DNA from: Atrichornis clamosus
Taxonomy: Eukaryota; Chordata; Aves; Passeriformes; Menuridae
NCBI GenBank assembly: GCA_013400975.1
Contig: WBMZ01011894.1
Location: 124,001-188,000 of the forward strand
DNA: 64,000 nt
Direction of reading: 5' to 3'
The notes under the pieces are model-generated. The model worked only from the letters and a program-made list of their open reading frames with translations. It did no database searches and had not been told where the DNA came from. The position numbers and the translations under genes are program-made. This document shows, piece by piece, positions 48,911-59,282 of the stretch (position 1 is the stretch's first letter; each line of letters opens with the position of its first letter).

Positions 48911-51187
48911 GTAGGAGCTGGCACTGTGTGTGTCTCGGTGTCCTGTCACAGTGTAGAATGTAGCCTTTGTAACTTCTGTCTTGTCTCCATCGTTTCACAC
49001 CGTTTACCATGGGTTGCACCCTCAGGGTTTGGAACTGCTTCTGGGCTTGCTGAGAGGAGTAGTGCCTTAAGAAGTGTGGGGGTTCGCTGTGATTTTTACC
49101 TATTCTGTTGGTCAGGTGCTTCAGTGCTAGAATGCTTTGGTTTTCAGAGTTTGTTGATGGCCTGTGAGCTGTATATGAGCTATGTAGGGCTGGATTTTTC
49201 TCCCAGTTGCACCAGCTGAGCACCAGCATAGCTCTGCTAATTTTAAAGGAGTTGGTTTTGATTCATATGCAGAAAAGAAGTGGCCAATGAGCCATTAGAT
49301 ATGTTGTTCATCCAGACTGTTGTGACCTGTTTCAGTCTTGAACCCAACAGTTCTGGTTTAGTGTTCCCTTTTTTAAAGGTGGTGAAGATGTTTCTTTATG
49401 TGTTTTGTGCAATGTCTTGATGTCCTCAGGGATATCTGCAGGGATATGTATGCCTGGGATGTCCTTTCTATAGAGAGCAGTCTCTGTTTTGAAGTTGTTC
49501 CAGCATCTGAGAAGACCACGTGTCTTGGATTTTGGTGGGATGAGGCCATGTGTCCCTGGATTTTTGGACAGGCATCTGACTGTACCAGCACTAGCTGAAA
49601 GCCTTATTATATCCAGTTATTCTCCAGGTCCCCTTCAGCCTGGTATCCCTCCACACTGCCAGAGGTTACTGCCCTTCCCCTCTCCTCAAATCTGGCAAAG
49701 GAAGAGTTTGTGCACACCCCCTTTCCGTCAGGGTGACCTGGCTTGGCTGAGGTCAGCTCTTTTAACTGCTTCAGCTCACCTGGCTCACAGTGCCCGGCCT
49801 AAACTACAGCCTAACTGCATGAATAGCTGTGAGAAGGGACCTGGAGCACGGTGGGGGAGCTCTCCTCGCCTGCTGGCGTGGTGCAGCCACGGAAGGAGCT
49901 GTGCTCCCCTTGGAGCTCTCCGGAGTCCATGTGCGCAAAAGGACTGCATGAGTGCCCTGGTAATGGCTGTACCTGTCTGCTGGCCAAGGGGCCGTAACAG
50001 AGCACTCACAGGATTGAAATTCCACAGTGCCAGTGTGTGCTATGAGTTTGCCTGTTTGTTTAAGGATGTAGGGTTCTGCAGAGTAAGATTTGCTTCTGTT
50101 CCAGTAGGTTTTTAGGGTTAGCTTTCCTCAGCGCCAAAGGCAAAGTTGTCTCCTGTAGCACTTTAATTGGATCTGTGGTACAGCACATGTGTTTCTGAAA
50201 TTCCTTTTCATCTTTCATTCTAATGTAACTGAAAACTTTTTTCAGGCAGTATTTTGTAGCAAAATGGGTTTCTGACATTAATTTTCTAGTTCCCTGTAGC
50301 TCAGTTTGGTCTTCTAATAAGATTTTGGCACATTTTTACACTGTAGTGCTGATTTTGGATTAACTTTTGTGTTTGTAGCTGTGCCGAATACATGAAGTGT
50401 TGGCTGGGGTGGGAAGGTAGTTTAGAACAAAATGGTTCCTGTCATAGATTATTATTTGTAAGAATACATCTTTTAGACATGCTGTAGATTTACTGCATTA
50501 GAATTCTGAGAAGTGTTTTTATTCTGATTTATATAGGTAATGTGCAATATGATGGGCCTTACATTAAAAATACCAAAAAAAAGAAATAAAATCTGTCCTT
50601 AAGGTTTGACAATTAGTAGCATATCAGTGAACACTGCATAAAGAATCCCTTTGACTCGTTGAAGTGTGGCTGTTGTTGACTGTTCAAAACAGTGTCCTAG
50701 GCAGCTATTTTGTTCTCTGGATTTTGAAGTGAATTGTAGGCTCACTGCATTCTCCTCTGTTCAATCCAGCCAGTCAGCTGGAAAGAAAATTGAGCTGTTA
50801 TGACTGAAGCACAATTTTCCACAAAAGTTATTTGGGGTAGTTTTCCTCAAATGGCTTGTATCTTCACCATTGAAATGTCTTGCCTGCTTACATTTCTTCT
50901 CTAACTTTTATCCCACTTTCAAATTAACGGTTCATGCGTTGATGCATCCACATGTTACAGAATCAGCTCCAAAGGACTTCATACCACATGTCTTTGACTT
51001 CTCACTTGTTCTTACGTTTCCTTTTCTTTAAATAATCTGATTTTGTATAATAGTAGAAATAGCTTTCTGGCTTTTTCTTGTGCTACATCCTTGATTTGGT
51101 CTGTCTATTGCTTTAGTGGTGGAGTTACCTTTGTCTACAACTGAAGCAGTTCTCATATTCCCATTTTTCTGTCTCTTAATATCACAG
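48911..51187 (+). other. ABLIM1: ABLIM1 intron, 2.3 kb
   Basis: A phase-1 intron, GTAGGA to TTAATATCACAG. A GC-richer segment at about 49.6-50.0 kb leaves long frames open on both strands, including a 208-codon + frame. These overlap each other in several frames and show no domain or splice context, so I do not call a gene. Confidence 0.75.
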
Positions 51188-51235
51188 ATCAAGGTGTCAA
51201 CATTTACAGGAAACCGCCCATCTACAAACAACACG
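51188..51235 (+). CDS. ABLIM1: ABLIM1 linker mini-exon (DQGVNIYRKPPIYKQH)
   Basis: A 48-nt exon (1-1, 16 codons) encodes DQGVNIYRKPPIYKQH across the junction. The acceptor is ATATCACAG and the donor CACG|GTAAAT, a somewhat weak donor. IYRKPPIY(K/R)(Q/R)H is the strongest linker signature shared by all ABLIM proteins and looks like a short linear motif with tyrosines. The exon could be skipped in frame. Confidence 0.97.
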
Positions 51236-53308
51236 GTAAATGATCTTTCCCTTTTTATTTCAAAACTGGAGTGCCAACTGAATTAAAAGGTGTGCGGATT
51301 AGTGAAAAGCATTCAGTTTTTACTTTGTAAGCATAAAAATTTAGTAGTCCAAGCTTGCAGCGGCTGTTATTGCATGTCCTGTCAAGTGGTTATGTTTTAG
51401 AGCATGTTGTTTCATTTGGATCATATGGTTTAATCTTGGCCATGTGGAAATTAATGGCAAAATTGCCATAAGCTGGGATTTTGCTGTTTGCATTATGATT
51501 CCTTCAAGTATTTCTCTTCTTTAAGTTTATATTTTCAGAATACAGGTACTGGTCACGTTAGAATGGGTTAACAGTAGGCTGATCTCTGACAGGGACTTCA
51601 CGAAATATCCTCATTTTAAACAGACACAGTACAATAATTTATTTCAATGGCAAACGTGGAGATGTTATTATCATGTTGTTGTAGCAAGCCTGAAATGAAA
51701 ATGATGGCAGAAGCCCACGGCCCTGCCTGTCTTCAGTACCACAGAAGGCCCTGTTAAAAGGGACTCTGCCCTCCTGCTGTGAACAGACGACTGTGCGTAG
51801 GAGATGATTTTTATTTACTGTGGTGAAAGAGAGATGACTCCTCTGTTTAAAGACTCTTGAGTTTCCATCCCTTTGCAGACCTTTTATCAGTGAAGTGTAT
51901 TTAGGGTTCAGTAGCAAATCAGCAGCACTACAGGGCTTAGATGAACACTTGGCTGAGAGCCATTGAGCTGGGATGAGTAGGAAAGCCCACAAGTCCATTC
52001 TGTAGTCAGGAGTGAGCGTTGCAAATTACACTGCTCTGGTATCACATCAGGGTTTTTTCCTCTTTCTTTTTTAAGTTTCAAACCATATGCTCATTTTGGA
52101 AAAAGTCTTAACATTGTTTCTGTTTATTTTTATGGTTTTAATGTATCTCCTCACCTCCCATTAACATGTGAATGTTTAACCACTGACATCACCAATTCTA
52201 ATACGTAAGTACTGTTTGAAGTCATGCTTCTGTAAACTCTGACCAGCTTCCTCCATGCCTGCAATTATGCTTAAGAGTTTTCCAATCATAAACTGCTCAG
52301 AATTCCCAATGATATCTAATGCTGTTGTTCCTAAACTACCTGGAATGTGTTGGATGAGCAACACAGTGCATCACTTCGTTAATAGATGTCTTTCTGTTTA
52401 AAAAAAATAAAAAAGAAAAGGAAAAAAAAGCCCAGAACCCTTGCTTCTGATACGATAGCTTCATACAAACAAAGGTGGTGTGAGCTAACAGTTTCCAGCT
52501 CAGGGGTAGTTAAGGCTGGGTTTAATGTAAACTGAATCCTATTGGATTTTTTTTTCTTTTTAACATAAAGAAGTGAAAGCCATAATGCACATCCTCACAT
52601 GCTTTTACGAGATTTTGGCTTAGAATGGAATTTAAGTGAAAGTTCCACTACTGAGCTATTTTATTGGTGAGGTTCATTGCTTTGCAAGTGCCTTTCCCTG
52701 CCAAGTTGATCTGAATGGAGTTTAGTATTTATTAATAAGTTCACATCTGCTTTTACTACTACTGCATGCTCTAAGCAAGGGCATGCAGCACCAAAAAAAT
52801 CCCCTAGTTAAACATATTTGTTTCAAGTTTCTTTTTTTCTTTGTTTTGCAGCTTCTCACAGATATATAAGAAATAATTAGCATCAGTAGTGTTAGAATCT
52901 GTACTCTTACTCTGAACTATTTGTTTTCTTGCTCTAGGGGGAAAACAGATCAGTACATAAATCTGAGTTCATCTTCATAAATAATCAGCTGTCCTTAGGA
53001 GATACTGGCAAATACTGTTAGGCTGAATTTTCTCACTCTTGCCTAATCATTCTTAAACTGTGAAACCCTAGTAAAATCCAAAGCTGATTTGGGGTTATTT
53101 TGGGGTGGGGACACGGGAGGAGAGGAAGGTTTGATTCCAACCTACTGGCATGAGAAAGTCATTACTTTGCTTCGAATTGCAATTAGAAAAGCGAAACATG
53201 AAAATGTTTGCTTTTGAAAATTAACTTCTTGTAAAGTATACCATTTTGCCAAAATAAGGCTGGCTGATACAGCTGATAACATAGCTAAGTTCCCTGATTG
53301 CCATCTAG
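51236..53308 (+). other. ABLIM1: ABLIM1 intron, 2.1 kb
   Basis: A phase-1 intron ending TGATTGCCATCTAG, with a second AG six bases further on. It has several A- and T-runs (near 52.4 and 52.55 kb) and no visible gene or confident repeat. Confidence 0.75.
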
Positions 53309-53455
53309 ATGCAGCTGCCTTGGCAGCACAGAGCAAGTCCTCCGAGGATATCATCAAGTCCTCCAAGTTCCCAGCAGCTCATGCACCAGCACCCAACGAG
53401 ATACCAAAGATTGAGACTGACCACTGGCCAGGCCCTCCCTCCCTTGCTGCCGTAG
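53309..53455 (+). CDS. ABLIM1: ABLIM1 linker exon (AALAAQSKSSEDIIK)
   Basis: A 147-nt exon (1-1) encodes ...AAALAAQSKSSEDIIKSSKF, then PAAHAPAPNEIPKIETDHWP and GPPSLAAV plus one base. The donor is TAG|GTATGC. Two acceptors six bases apart are possible: at 53308 the join reads QH-DA-AALAAQ, and at 53314 it reads QH-AALAAQ, which is the form I recall for mammals. Both keep frame. SEDIIK and KIETDHWPGPP match ABLIM1. The role is linker, with a possible interaction motif at DHWPGPP; the function of that motif is unknown to me. Confidence 0.95.
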   Translation: MQLPWQHRASPPRISSSPPSSQQLMHQHPTRYQRLRLTTGQALPPLLP

Positions 53456-55148
53456 GTATGCAAACACAAGTGGTACGACTCTGCAGCTCTAAAGGTACTG
53501 GGAACCAAGGGACATGAACAGAGCGGCTGGAAAAACGTGTAGGGAAGGTGGTGTCCTCCCCAGACGCTCACCACAAAGTGCAGTTCTTCTGCTGAGTGCC
53601 TGAATGTAAAACTATTGCATTGCACTGGGTAGAAGAGGTTTTGCTAAAGGACTTTGGGGTTGATCACACAGATGTTAACCCATAGGCAAATTTGGTGAAC
53701 TCCAGTGCAGTAGCTTAAAATACGTGGTGTGTCACACAAGCCTGACTTCTTTCAGTTTTTCTATTTAATCTTTTAGTCCTAAGCTAATAGCAAATATGCC
53801 ACAGAAAATGTGATTTCTTCCAACCACATGACTAATTTCATGGCAAGAAGCAACGACTGAATTGGAACAATTAACAGACTAAATAATTCCTGATTTCCAG
53901 AGTTACTGTTTCTACAGACATTGTATTTTTCTTCTGTGTTGTAGCACTACACATATCTTATTTTCTTTTCTTTAATTCATGTGCATCATCATTTTAATTT
54001 TTTTTTTGGCTTTGTATTTTTTTTCCTCTATTATTTTTTAATGACCCCTATAGCATAAAATAAGCTGTCTAGGCTGGTTCATTCATGAAGTCACATCTGA
54101 AGCACTGAGGTGTTGCTTGTTTCAGGTCTCTGTGAGGGAATTCAGGGCTTTCAGAACAATGGGATCCTCACAGAAGTGCTGGGAGAGGAGACACAGGGTG
54201 GGAGAGCTCAGTGACCAATTGAAGGGGCTGCACACGCAGCAGCAATTTTTTGAAAATGTCCTTTAGTTAGGATTGCAGGCTGACAAAACATGCTGAGTCC
54301 TTGAGTCACTGAGGTAACATCTACATACTTGAAGCTCTCTCATCTACGTATTGGAAATGTTTACATACTTTAAATATTGGGTTTGTCCAGCACAGGACTG
54401 GTAAATAACTGTATCAGATACAGCCTGTGCAGAAGAAAATAAAACTACTGTCTAAATGCTTGCAGCAATATCACATTCTGTGTATTCATGGAAGTGTCCT
54501 GGCATCCAAACTGGATTATTTCTTAAGAATATTCAAGAAAATAAATATTATTCAATAAAAACTAAAGAACTAAAATGTAGAACACCTGTGCCTTAATTTA
54601 TTTTAGCTTTATCCAATGGATCAAATTAGTTATTTCATCTTAGACTAAAACCAATGCCTTGTTTATTTCAAATATGAGTGTTCCTTCAGGAGACTAATGT
54701 AGTTTAATTATCCATTTGAAATGTTAATTCAGATTTGCTTTTCTGAGTCTAGATAAAAGTGTAAATGTAAATCAGACTTTAGGTTTTCAGCTGCTGATCC
54801 AGTTACTGGTGTTATTAAACCCCACATTTCTAGAAGCGGCAACATGAGCTCCTTTTCTCTATTACATGGGATCATGGCTTTGTATCCAGGACCATTGCTT
54901 GTTTGAAATTCACGTGCAGCCTAAATTCTTGTTTATTATATAGCAACCCTGATAACCATAGGGCAGGCTATCCAAGTGAGTTTTAGTAAGAGTGAGTTTT
55001 GAAAGAGTCTTTTGACTTTGCAAGAAAATACTGCTTTGTTTATTCATCAAATCAAAGTGACCAGTACTTTGAACTAGCATTGAAATCTTGGAGCTGCGGT
55101 TGAACTGGTGCACAAAGCTCTCTCTGTGCTGTGGTTTTGTGGAAGCAG
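53456..55148 (+). other. ABLIM1: ABLIM1 intron, 1.7 kb
   Basis: A phase-1 intron, GTATGC to GTGGAAGCAG. The acceptor has a poor pyrimidine tract (TGTGCTGTGGTTTTGTGGAAG), suggesting regulated or enhancer-dependent use. It is AT-rich, with no gene seen. Confidence 0.75.
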
Positions 55149-55240
55149 GAGCTGACATGAGGCGCAGATCCAGTGGAAGAGAGGAAGATGATGAGGAGCT
55201 GCAGAGACGCCGGCAGCTGCAGGAGGAGCAGCTCATGAAG
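55149..55240 (+). CDS. ABLIM1: ABLIM1 exon: charged coiled-coil-like segment
   Basis: A 92-nt exon (phase 1 in, 0 out) encodes GADMRRRSSGREEDDEELQR then RRQLQEEQLMK. The donor is AAG|GTGGTT. RRRSSG is a classic basophilic-kinase context, and EEDDEELQRRRQLQEEQLMK has the alternating acidic, basic and Leu pattern of a helix or short coiled coil continuing into the next exon. It matches ABLIM1 apart from small changes (MRRR where I recall MKRR, ELQR where I recall ELLR). Confidence 0.97.
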
Positions 55241-55354
55241 GTGGTTATAAGCTTGTCTTCATGCTGTTTCTGAACACCATCCAAAAAGTGCCCCTTTGCT
55301 TTCTGAAAGCGATTTCTACCGCTGTCTTGATCAGCTTTATTTTATTGATATATA

Positions 55355-55390
<36 letters not shown>

Positions 55391-55411
55391 TAACTCTGTT
55401 TTGGGNTGTAG
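55241..55411 (+). other. ABLIM1: Short ABLIM1 intron with poly-T tract and an undetermined base
   Basis: A 171-nt phase-0 intron. A TA repeat and 29 consecutive T lie at 55349-55387, and an N at 55406 stands five bases before the acceptor AG ends. The N and the homopolymer suggest a difficult sequencing spot. The acceptor reads GGGNTGTAG. Confidence 0.85.
55359..55387 (+). repeat. Poly-T homopolymer
   Basis: Twenty-nine consecutive T follow a short TA run. It could serve as an unusually long pyrimidine tract for the acceptor at 55411, though a homopolymer's length in an assembly is often unreliable. Confidence 0.9.
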
Positions 55412-55508
55412 CTCAACTCTGGTCTGGGACAGTTGATACTGAAGGAAGAGATGGAGAAGGAGAGTCGCGGTAGGTCAGCCCTTTCTGCCAGTCGTTACGA
55501 TTCTCCAG
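55412..55508 (+). CDS. ABLIM1: ABLIM1 exon (LNSGLGQLILKEEMEKE)
   Basis: A 97-nt exon (phase 0 in, 1 out) encodes LNSGLGQLILKEEMEKESRG then RSALSASRYDSP plus one base. The donor is CCAG|GTAATT. The S(G)(L/I)G(Q/R)LILKEEM core is conserved in ABLIM1 and ABLIM3 and continues the helical region begun in the exon at 55149. Differences from mammals as I recall them are G for E in SRGR and SALSAS for SSLLAS. Confidence 0.96.
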
Positions 55509-56799
55509 GTAATTCATGGAGGCAGCAAAGCTAAGCGTGAACAATGGGTGGTAAACACCACGTGTGCACATCTCAAGCAGTGTCCCAGAAGAGAGACAAC
55601 TGGGAAAGACTGCTTGATATGTGCATATCTGATGGTCTGCCCTGAAAGAGTGGCCTAATTCATGACCTGGTTTTGGTGAGGGGAGGACTGTCATGGTTGT
55701 TTTTTAATTAGAAAAAATATGAAGTTGAGGATTTTCAGGCAATTTTGAGGCAGGAGATGTTCTCATATAGATATAGAATGAGGTAAAGTGTTCAGTGACT
55801 ATCACACACATGCTAATAGGCTGGTTTTTTTTTTCACAAATGTTGCATTTCGCTTAAACTGGTGGTTCCTGTCCCTGTTTAGTCTCTTCTCCCAGGGAAG
55901 GAAATTCAGCAATATTGACCAGTGGGCCTGCGTATTCCAAACACAGCCAGTGTTTTGACCTGGGCTGACATTTTAATCGGGTGTATTTTGTACCAGAGCA
56001 AAAGCACAAAAGTTAATTTTAAGTAACTGGTGACTTAGATTCTTTGCCTCATTGCACATTTTGATGTACATCTATGGCCTTCTCAGATATCCAGAGAAAG
56101 GTTTGGGGGTTTTACTTCACTCTTTTCGTTCACCAGTCATTGTAAGACAGAAGTTGTACTTCGAGCCAGGAAGGGACAAGATGAGTCTCTCTGGAGTCAC
56201 CCACTGGAGTAGCTGCCAAGCAAACTAAGATTCCCTTGTGTTCCCTGTTACATAAATGTGTTCCTTGATAGCCTTGGAGAGGATGCCTGTGGCTCTCCCT
56301 CACTATCTGTAATTTTTATGGGGCCAGAGTCTACCTGCTCAACTCAGAGCTTACGATTTTTTTATTAACCTTAGCACAGATTGGAGGACTCCTTTATTTG
56401 AGATGTGTCCATCCCTCCTTGGAGGGATAATCAGTGCAGTCATCAATTGCCTTTTGTGGAATCAGGGGTACCTTGCCCAAAGCTGATCCCATGGCTGATC
56501 CATGAGGATTATTTTCAACCCAGTGGAGACCACCTTGGTTTTGAGCCTGGCAAGATCCCAGTGTCCCTTTTAATGGCCGGCCACCATGGCATGGCAAAGC
56601 TGTTTGTAACTTACAGAATGTGTGGAAGTTTGTGTTGAGTTTGGGACTGAGTTTCTTAAAGTCAGGGTGTCTCAGTTTGTTGTGTATATGCTTGGCTCTT
56701 TTAACTTGTATTTTATGCTAGGTGATTCCTCAAATGTTCTAGTTTTTGAGTGTCCACGGGATTTTTCCAGTAAAATATTTTCCCTTCCTCATTCAACAG
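55509..56799 (+). other. ABLIM1: ABLIM1 intron, 1.3 kb
   Basis: A phase-1 intron, GTAATT to CCTCATTCAACAG. No gene or confident repeat was seen. Confidence 0.75.
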
Positions 56800-56861
56800 C
56801 ACATGCTGCAGCCTCCAAAACTTCTTCTCTCCCTGGGTATGGAAAAAATGGACTTCACAGG
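56800..56861 (+). CDS. ABLIM1: ABLIM1 exon (SLPGYGKNGLHR)
   Basis: A 62-nt exon (phase 1 in, 0 out) encodes AHAAASKTSSLPGYGKNGLH then R. The donor is AGG|GTAAGA. SLP(G/A)Y(G/R)(K/R)NGLHR is shared by the ABLIM family. The segment before it is about four residues shorter than the mammalian version I recall (INSASHIPSSKTAS). A second AG, 12 nt into the exon (start 56812), would also keep frame and give SP-ASKTSSLPG, so two acceptors are possible. Confidence 0.93.
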
Positions 56862-57174
56862 GTAAGAAGATGGTGATTTTGAGAAGTGAAAGGTGGCTTT
56901 AATTTTCCATGGTATTTATTTCCATAATAATTGTATTGGAGTTTCAGTTTGATTACTCTTTCTTATAAGACCACCTGAAGTCAGACAAAACCTATTTTCC
57001 CCTCCCACAAACTACTTTGGTAAAAAGGCAAGAAAGCAATGCAAGAAATATTGTAAAATTGAGGGGGAAATAAAAAAATAAAAGCAATTTACTTCCCCCC
57101 ATATACCAACCTGCTTGTGAAGTCACGAACTGTGGATTTATGTGATGTCCCATGTCCCTCTTTTCCTGTTGCAG
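56862..57174 (+). other. ABLIM1: ABLIM1 intron, 313 nt
   Basis: A phase-0 intron, GTAAGA to TTCCTGTTGCAG. Short and AT-rich; nothing else was seen. Confidence 0.85.
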
Positions 57175-57235
57175 CCGGTGTCTACGGACTTTGGTCAGTA
57201 CAACAGTTACGGGGATGTGAGTGGTGCTGTTAGAG
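57175..57235 (+). CDS. ABLIM1: ABLIM1 exon (PVSTDFGQYNSYGDVSGAVR)
   Basis: A 61-nt exon (phase 0 in, 1 out) encodes PVSTDFGQYNSYGDVSGAVR plus one Gly/Asp base. The acceptor is CTGTTGCAG and the donor AGAG|GTAAGG. It is a tyrosine-containing linker close to the headpiece and nearly identical to ABLIM1 as I recall it (DFAQY, SGGVR). The next annotated large exon is in phase 0, so a connecting exon with two extra bases is needed; the 8-nt microexon at 57936 supplies this. Confidence 0.96.
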
Positions 57236-57935
57236 GTAAGGCTGAGGAGCCTTTACAGCCCCTTCATTACTGAACGTGGTACCATGTTTGATCACCTCTG
57301 CTGTTTTATTTTAAGGCTGTGGATGGGGTTACTTTGTATTTGCTCCGAACATTTTCATTTTCCCTGGCAAACTCAACAATTGACTCAAAACACTTCATAC
57401 GCCTGTTAAAAATGTTGGGTTTATCTTGCTAAATCTGCTGTGTGGAACTGATCCTTGTTTATGCCAAGGGACTGCTTCAGCATTGGGTTAAATGGAAGGC
57501 AAGTAATATGTGCATTATGAGGAACAAGAGCTGAGTTCTGTGATGGTGTTTTCTTTGGAAATTACCATCCACTGTGCAGTCTGAAAGAATGTGCCACAGT
57601 GAAGAAAGGGAGCTAATGCCTTCTAATTAATCCTGCTGCTCAGGATCTTCATTATCACTTTGAGCTAGATGTGGTTAGGCTAGTCATTGCCTAATAAAAA
57701 TTCACCATAATATCTATGAAAGTTATGAAGCTTGGAGAGTTAAGGGCTGCAATACCTGGAGTATCTGACTTCACAAACTGAGTCCAAAATTAGGAATGCT
57801 GCTGGCCTTAGAGAAACAGATGTGATTGTGGAAAAGTCATGTAGACCAGAAGACACAAGGATTATCTGGCAGATTGAGACTGACTCCTGTTCTTCAGCAC
57901 TCTGAAGCTGATGAGAGTTCTCTTTTTCTTTTCAG
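57236..57935 (+). other. ABLIM1: ABLIM1 intron before the microexon
   Basis: A 700-nt phase-1 intron ending in TCTCTTTTTCTTTTCAG, a very strong pyrimidine tract, as expected for a microexon acceptor. Nothing else was recognised. Confidence 0.8.
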
Positions 57936-57943
57936 ATTTCCAG
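57936..57943 (+). CDS. ABLIM1: ABLIM1 8-nt microexon (D-F-Q)
   Basis: The 8 bases ATTTCCAG lie between a strong acceptor (CTTTTTCTTTTCAG) and a fair donor (GTAGAG). With the G left over from the exon at 57175 they encode Asp-Phe-Gln and convert phase 1 to phase 0, which the exon at 59208 requires. The joined peptide reads VR-DFQ-SLPDGH, against VRDYQTLPDGH as I recall mammalian ABLIM1. Without it, direct joining of the flanking exons would shift frame. It is far below the size gene finders normally detect, so automatic annotations may miss it and mis-predict the C-terminus. Confidence 0.88.
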
Positions 57944-59207
57944 GTAGAGTACGGCTTTTCATCAATCAACTGACAGCAGAACTTAAAGCAGCTACTTGTT
58001 CACGTCTGAATTTCTGCTACAGGGAAGGGTTTCTTAAGACAATAGCTTTGATTTTTCCTGCATGTTTAAGCATAATCACCAATGTAGATTCTTATCACCG
58101 AAACACAGGCACAGCCTCGGATTCCTCCTTGTTACCTCCCCAGAGCTGAGTCGAGGCAGCTCACACCAGTTCTGTGACTTGCTCTGTAAAGTCCACTGTC
58201 TGTTTATCTATGAGTTACCTGTCATAGTCTTCTCTGGACACGTGAGGGTGGATTTATTTCCAGCCTTTCCAGTACTGACCCCAGAGACATAGAGAGAGTC
58301 TCTTCCAGAGGCAATTTTCTCTCATACCAGGAGCTTTGAACTCCTCATTTTTACCCTGGAATTTGCTCTCCAGACAAGATGGCTGATCAGTAGTTTTCTA
58401 CAGTGCTGCCATCACAGATGAGCCAGAAAGAGGTGTGCTTGCAAATAGAAACCTTTTTGCTTCACTTACTGCCTGCAGAGTTTTTCTCAGAATGGTTTGA
58501 GTCTGACTGGCTCCTCAGCACAATCACAATATGAAATGGCAATTTAAGAAAGAGTTTAATTACTTGGATAATTTTGTTAATGGCATATCAAAATCATGAT
58601 GATTGGAAAGAGAATAAGATTATGGGAGGGGAGCAGAGTTGTCCATGTATTGTGCTCCAAATGTTATTTCCTTAGAAACAGTACCTGTGTCAAAACAGCA
58701 CCTTTTTACCCTATCCCTGTTTGTGTTCGTAGTAAAAATTCCCCGTTGAAGAGACAAAAAAAGAGAAATCCCTCAGTTGATATAGTAAATGACAGGAAGG
58801 AAAGCCCAGAGGTGTAAGAGTGCTTTGTATGCTGTTGGGTGGGATCGGAATTAATGCTAGAGAAGAACTAGAGAAGAACTTCACTCAGTCCCTGGGATGG
58901 GAAAGGGCTTCCTCTGTCTTGAGGTGCCCAAGTCCACCTAGAAAGTGATGCTGGTCAGCTCAGTGAGGAGCTGTCACCAGCCTTAGCAGTGACAGGAGGC
59001 TGTGGTGGCAGAGAGGACTGCAGGATCCTTCTGTGTGCCCCAGAGAGTAATGAAGAGTAGCCATGGCAATGATCTATAATAAGACTAAGAATTAAGACTG
59101 GAAGGAAGTGTCAGGGCAAATTCACCTGTGTTTTCACCACTACTTGAGTGCCTTTTCCCTCTGTGTGTGTAACCTTTGTGTCTGATGTATACCTGTATCT
59201 GATGCAG
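57944..59207 (+). other. ABLIM1: ABLIM1 intron, 1.3 kb
   Basis: A phase-0 intron, GTAGAG to TGTATCTGATGCAG. No gene or confident repeat was seen. Confidence 0.75.
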
Positions 59208-59282
59208 TCCCTTCCGGATGGTCATGTCCCTGGAATGAGAATGGACAGAGGAGTATCTATGCCTAACATGTTGGAGCCAAAG
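59208..59282 (+). CDS. ABLIM1: ABLIM1 exon (SLPDGHVPGMRMDRGVSMPN)
   Basis: A 75-nt exon (0-0, 25 codons) encodes SLPDGHVPGMRMDRGVSMPN then MLEPK. The acceptor is TATCTGATGCAG. The donor is CCAAAG|GCAAGT, a non-canonical GC donor with otherwise perfect consensus flanks (AAG|GCAAGT). It encodes the Met-rich segment just before the headpiece. No GT donor nearby would preserve EPK-IFPYE. It is symmetric and so skippable; ABLIM2 and ABLIM3 have no equivalent Met-rich stretch in my recollection. Confidence 0.95.

Noticed and set aside
48659..49219. 186-codon + frame spanning the exon at 48806
   Set aside because: Wrong frame. The true reading frame gives GNEPSSGRNSPVPYRPDSRP with phase-1 borders.
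49489..50115. 208-codon + strand open frame with three overlapping minus-strand frames
   Set aside because: Locally GC-rich intron with few stops. The encoded peptide is Pro/Cys/Ser-rich without known motifs, and no exon borders match ABLIM1 phases.
59140..59207. Extending the SLPDGH exon upstream in frame (VYLYLMQSLPD)
   Set aside because: No acceptor AG at a suitable place. The microexon at 57936 explains the phase and the expected DYQ-like residues.
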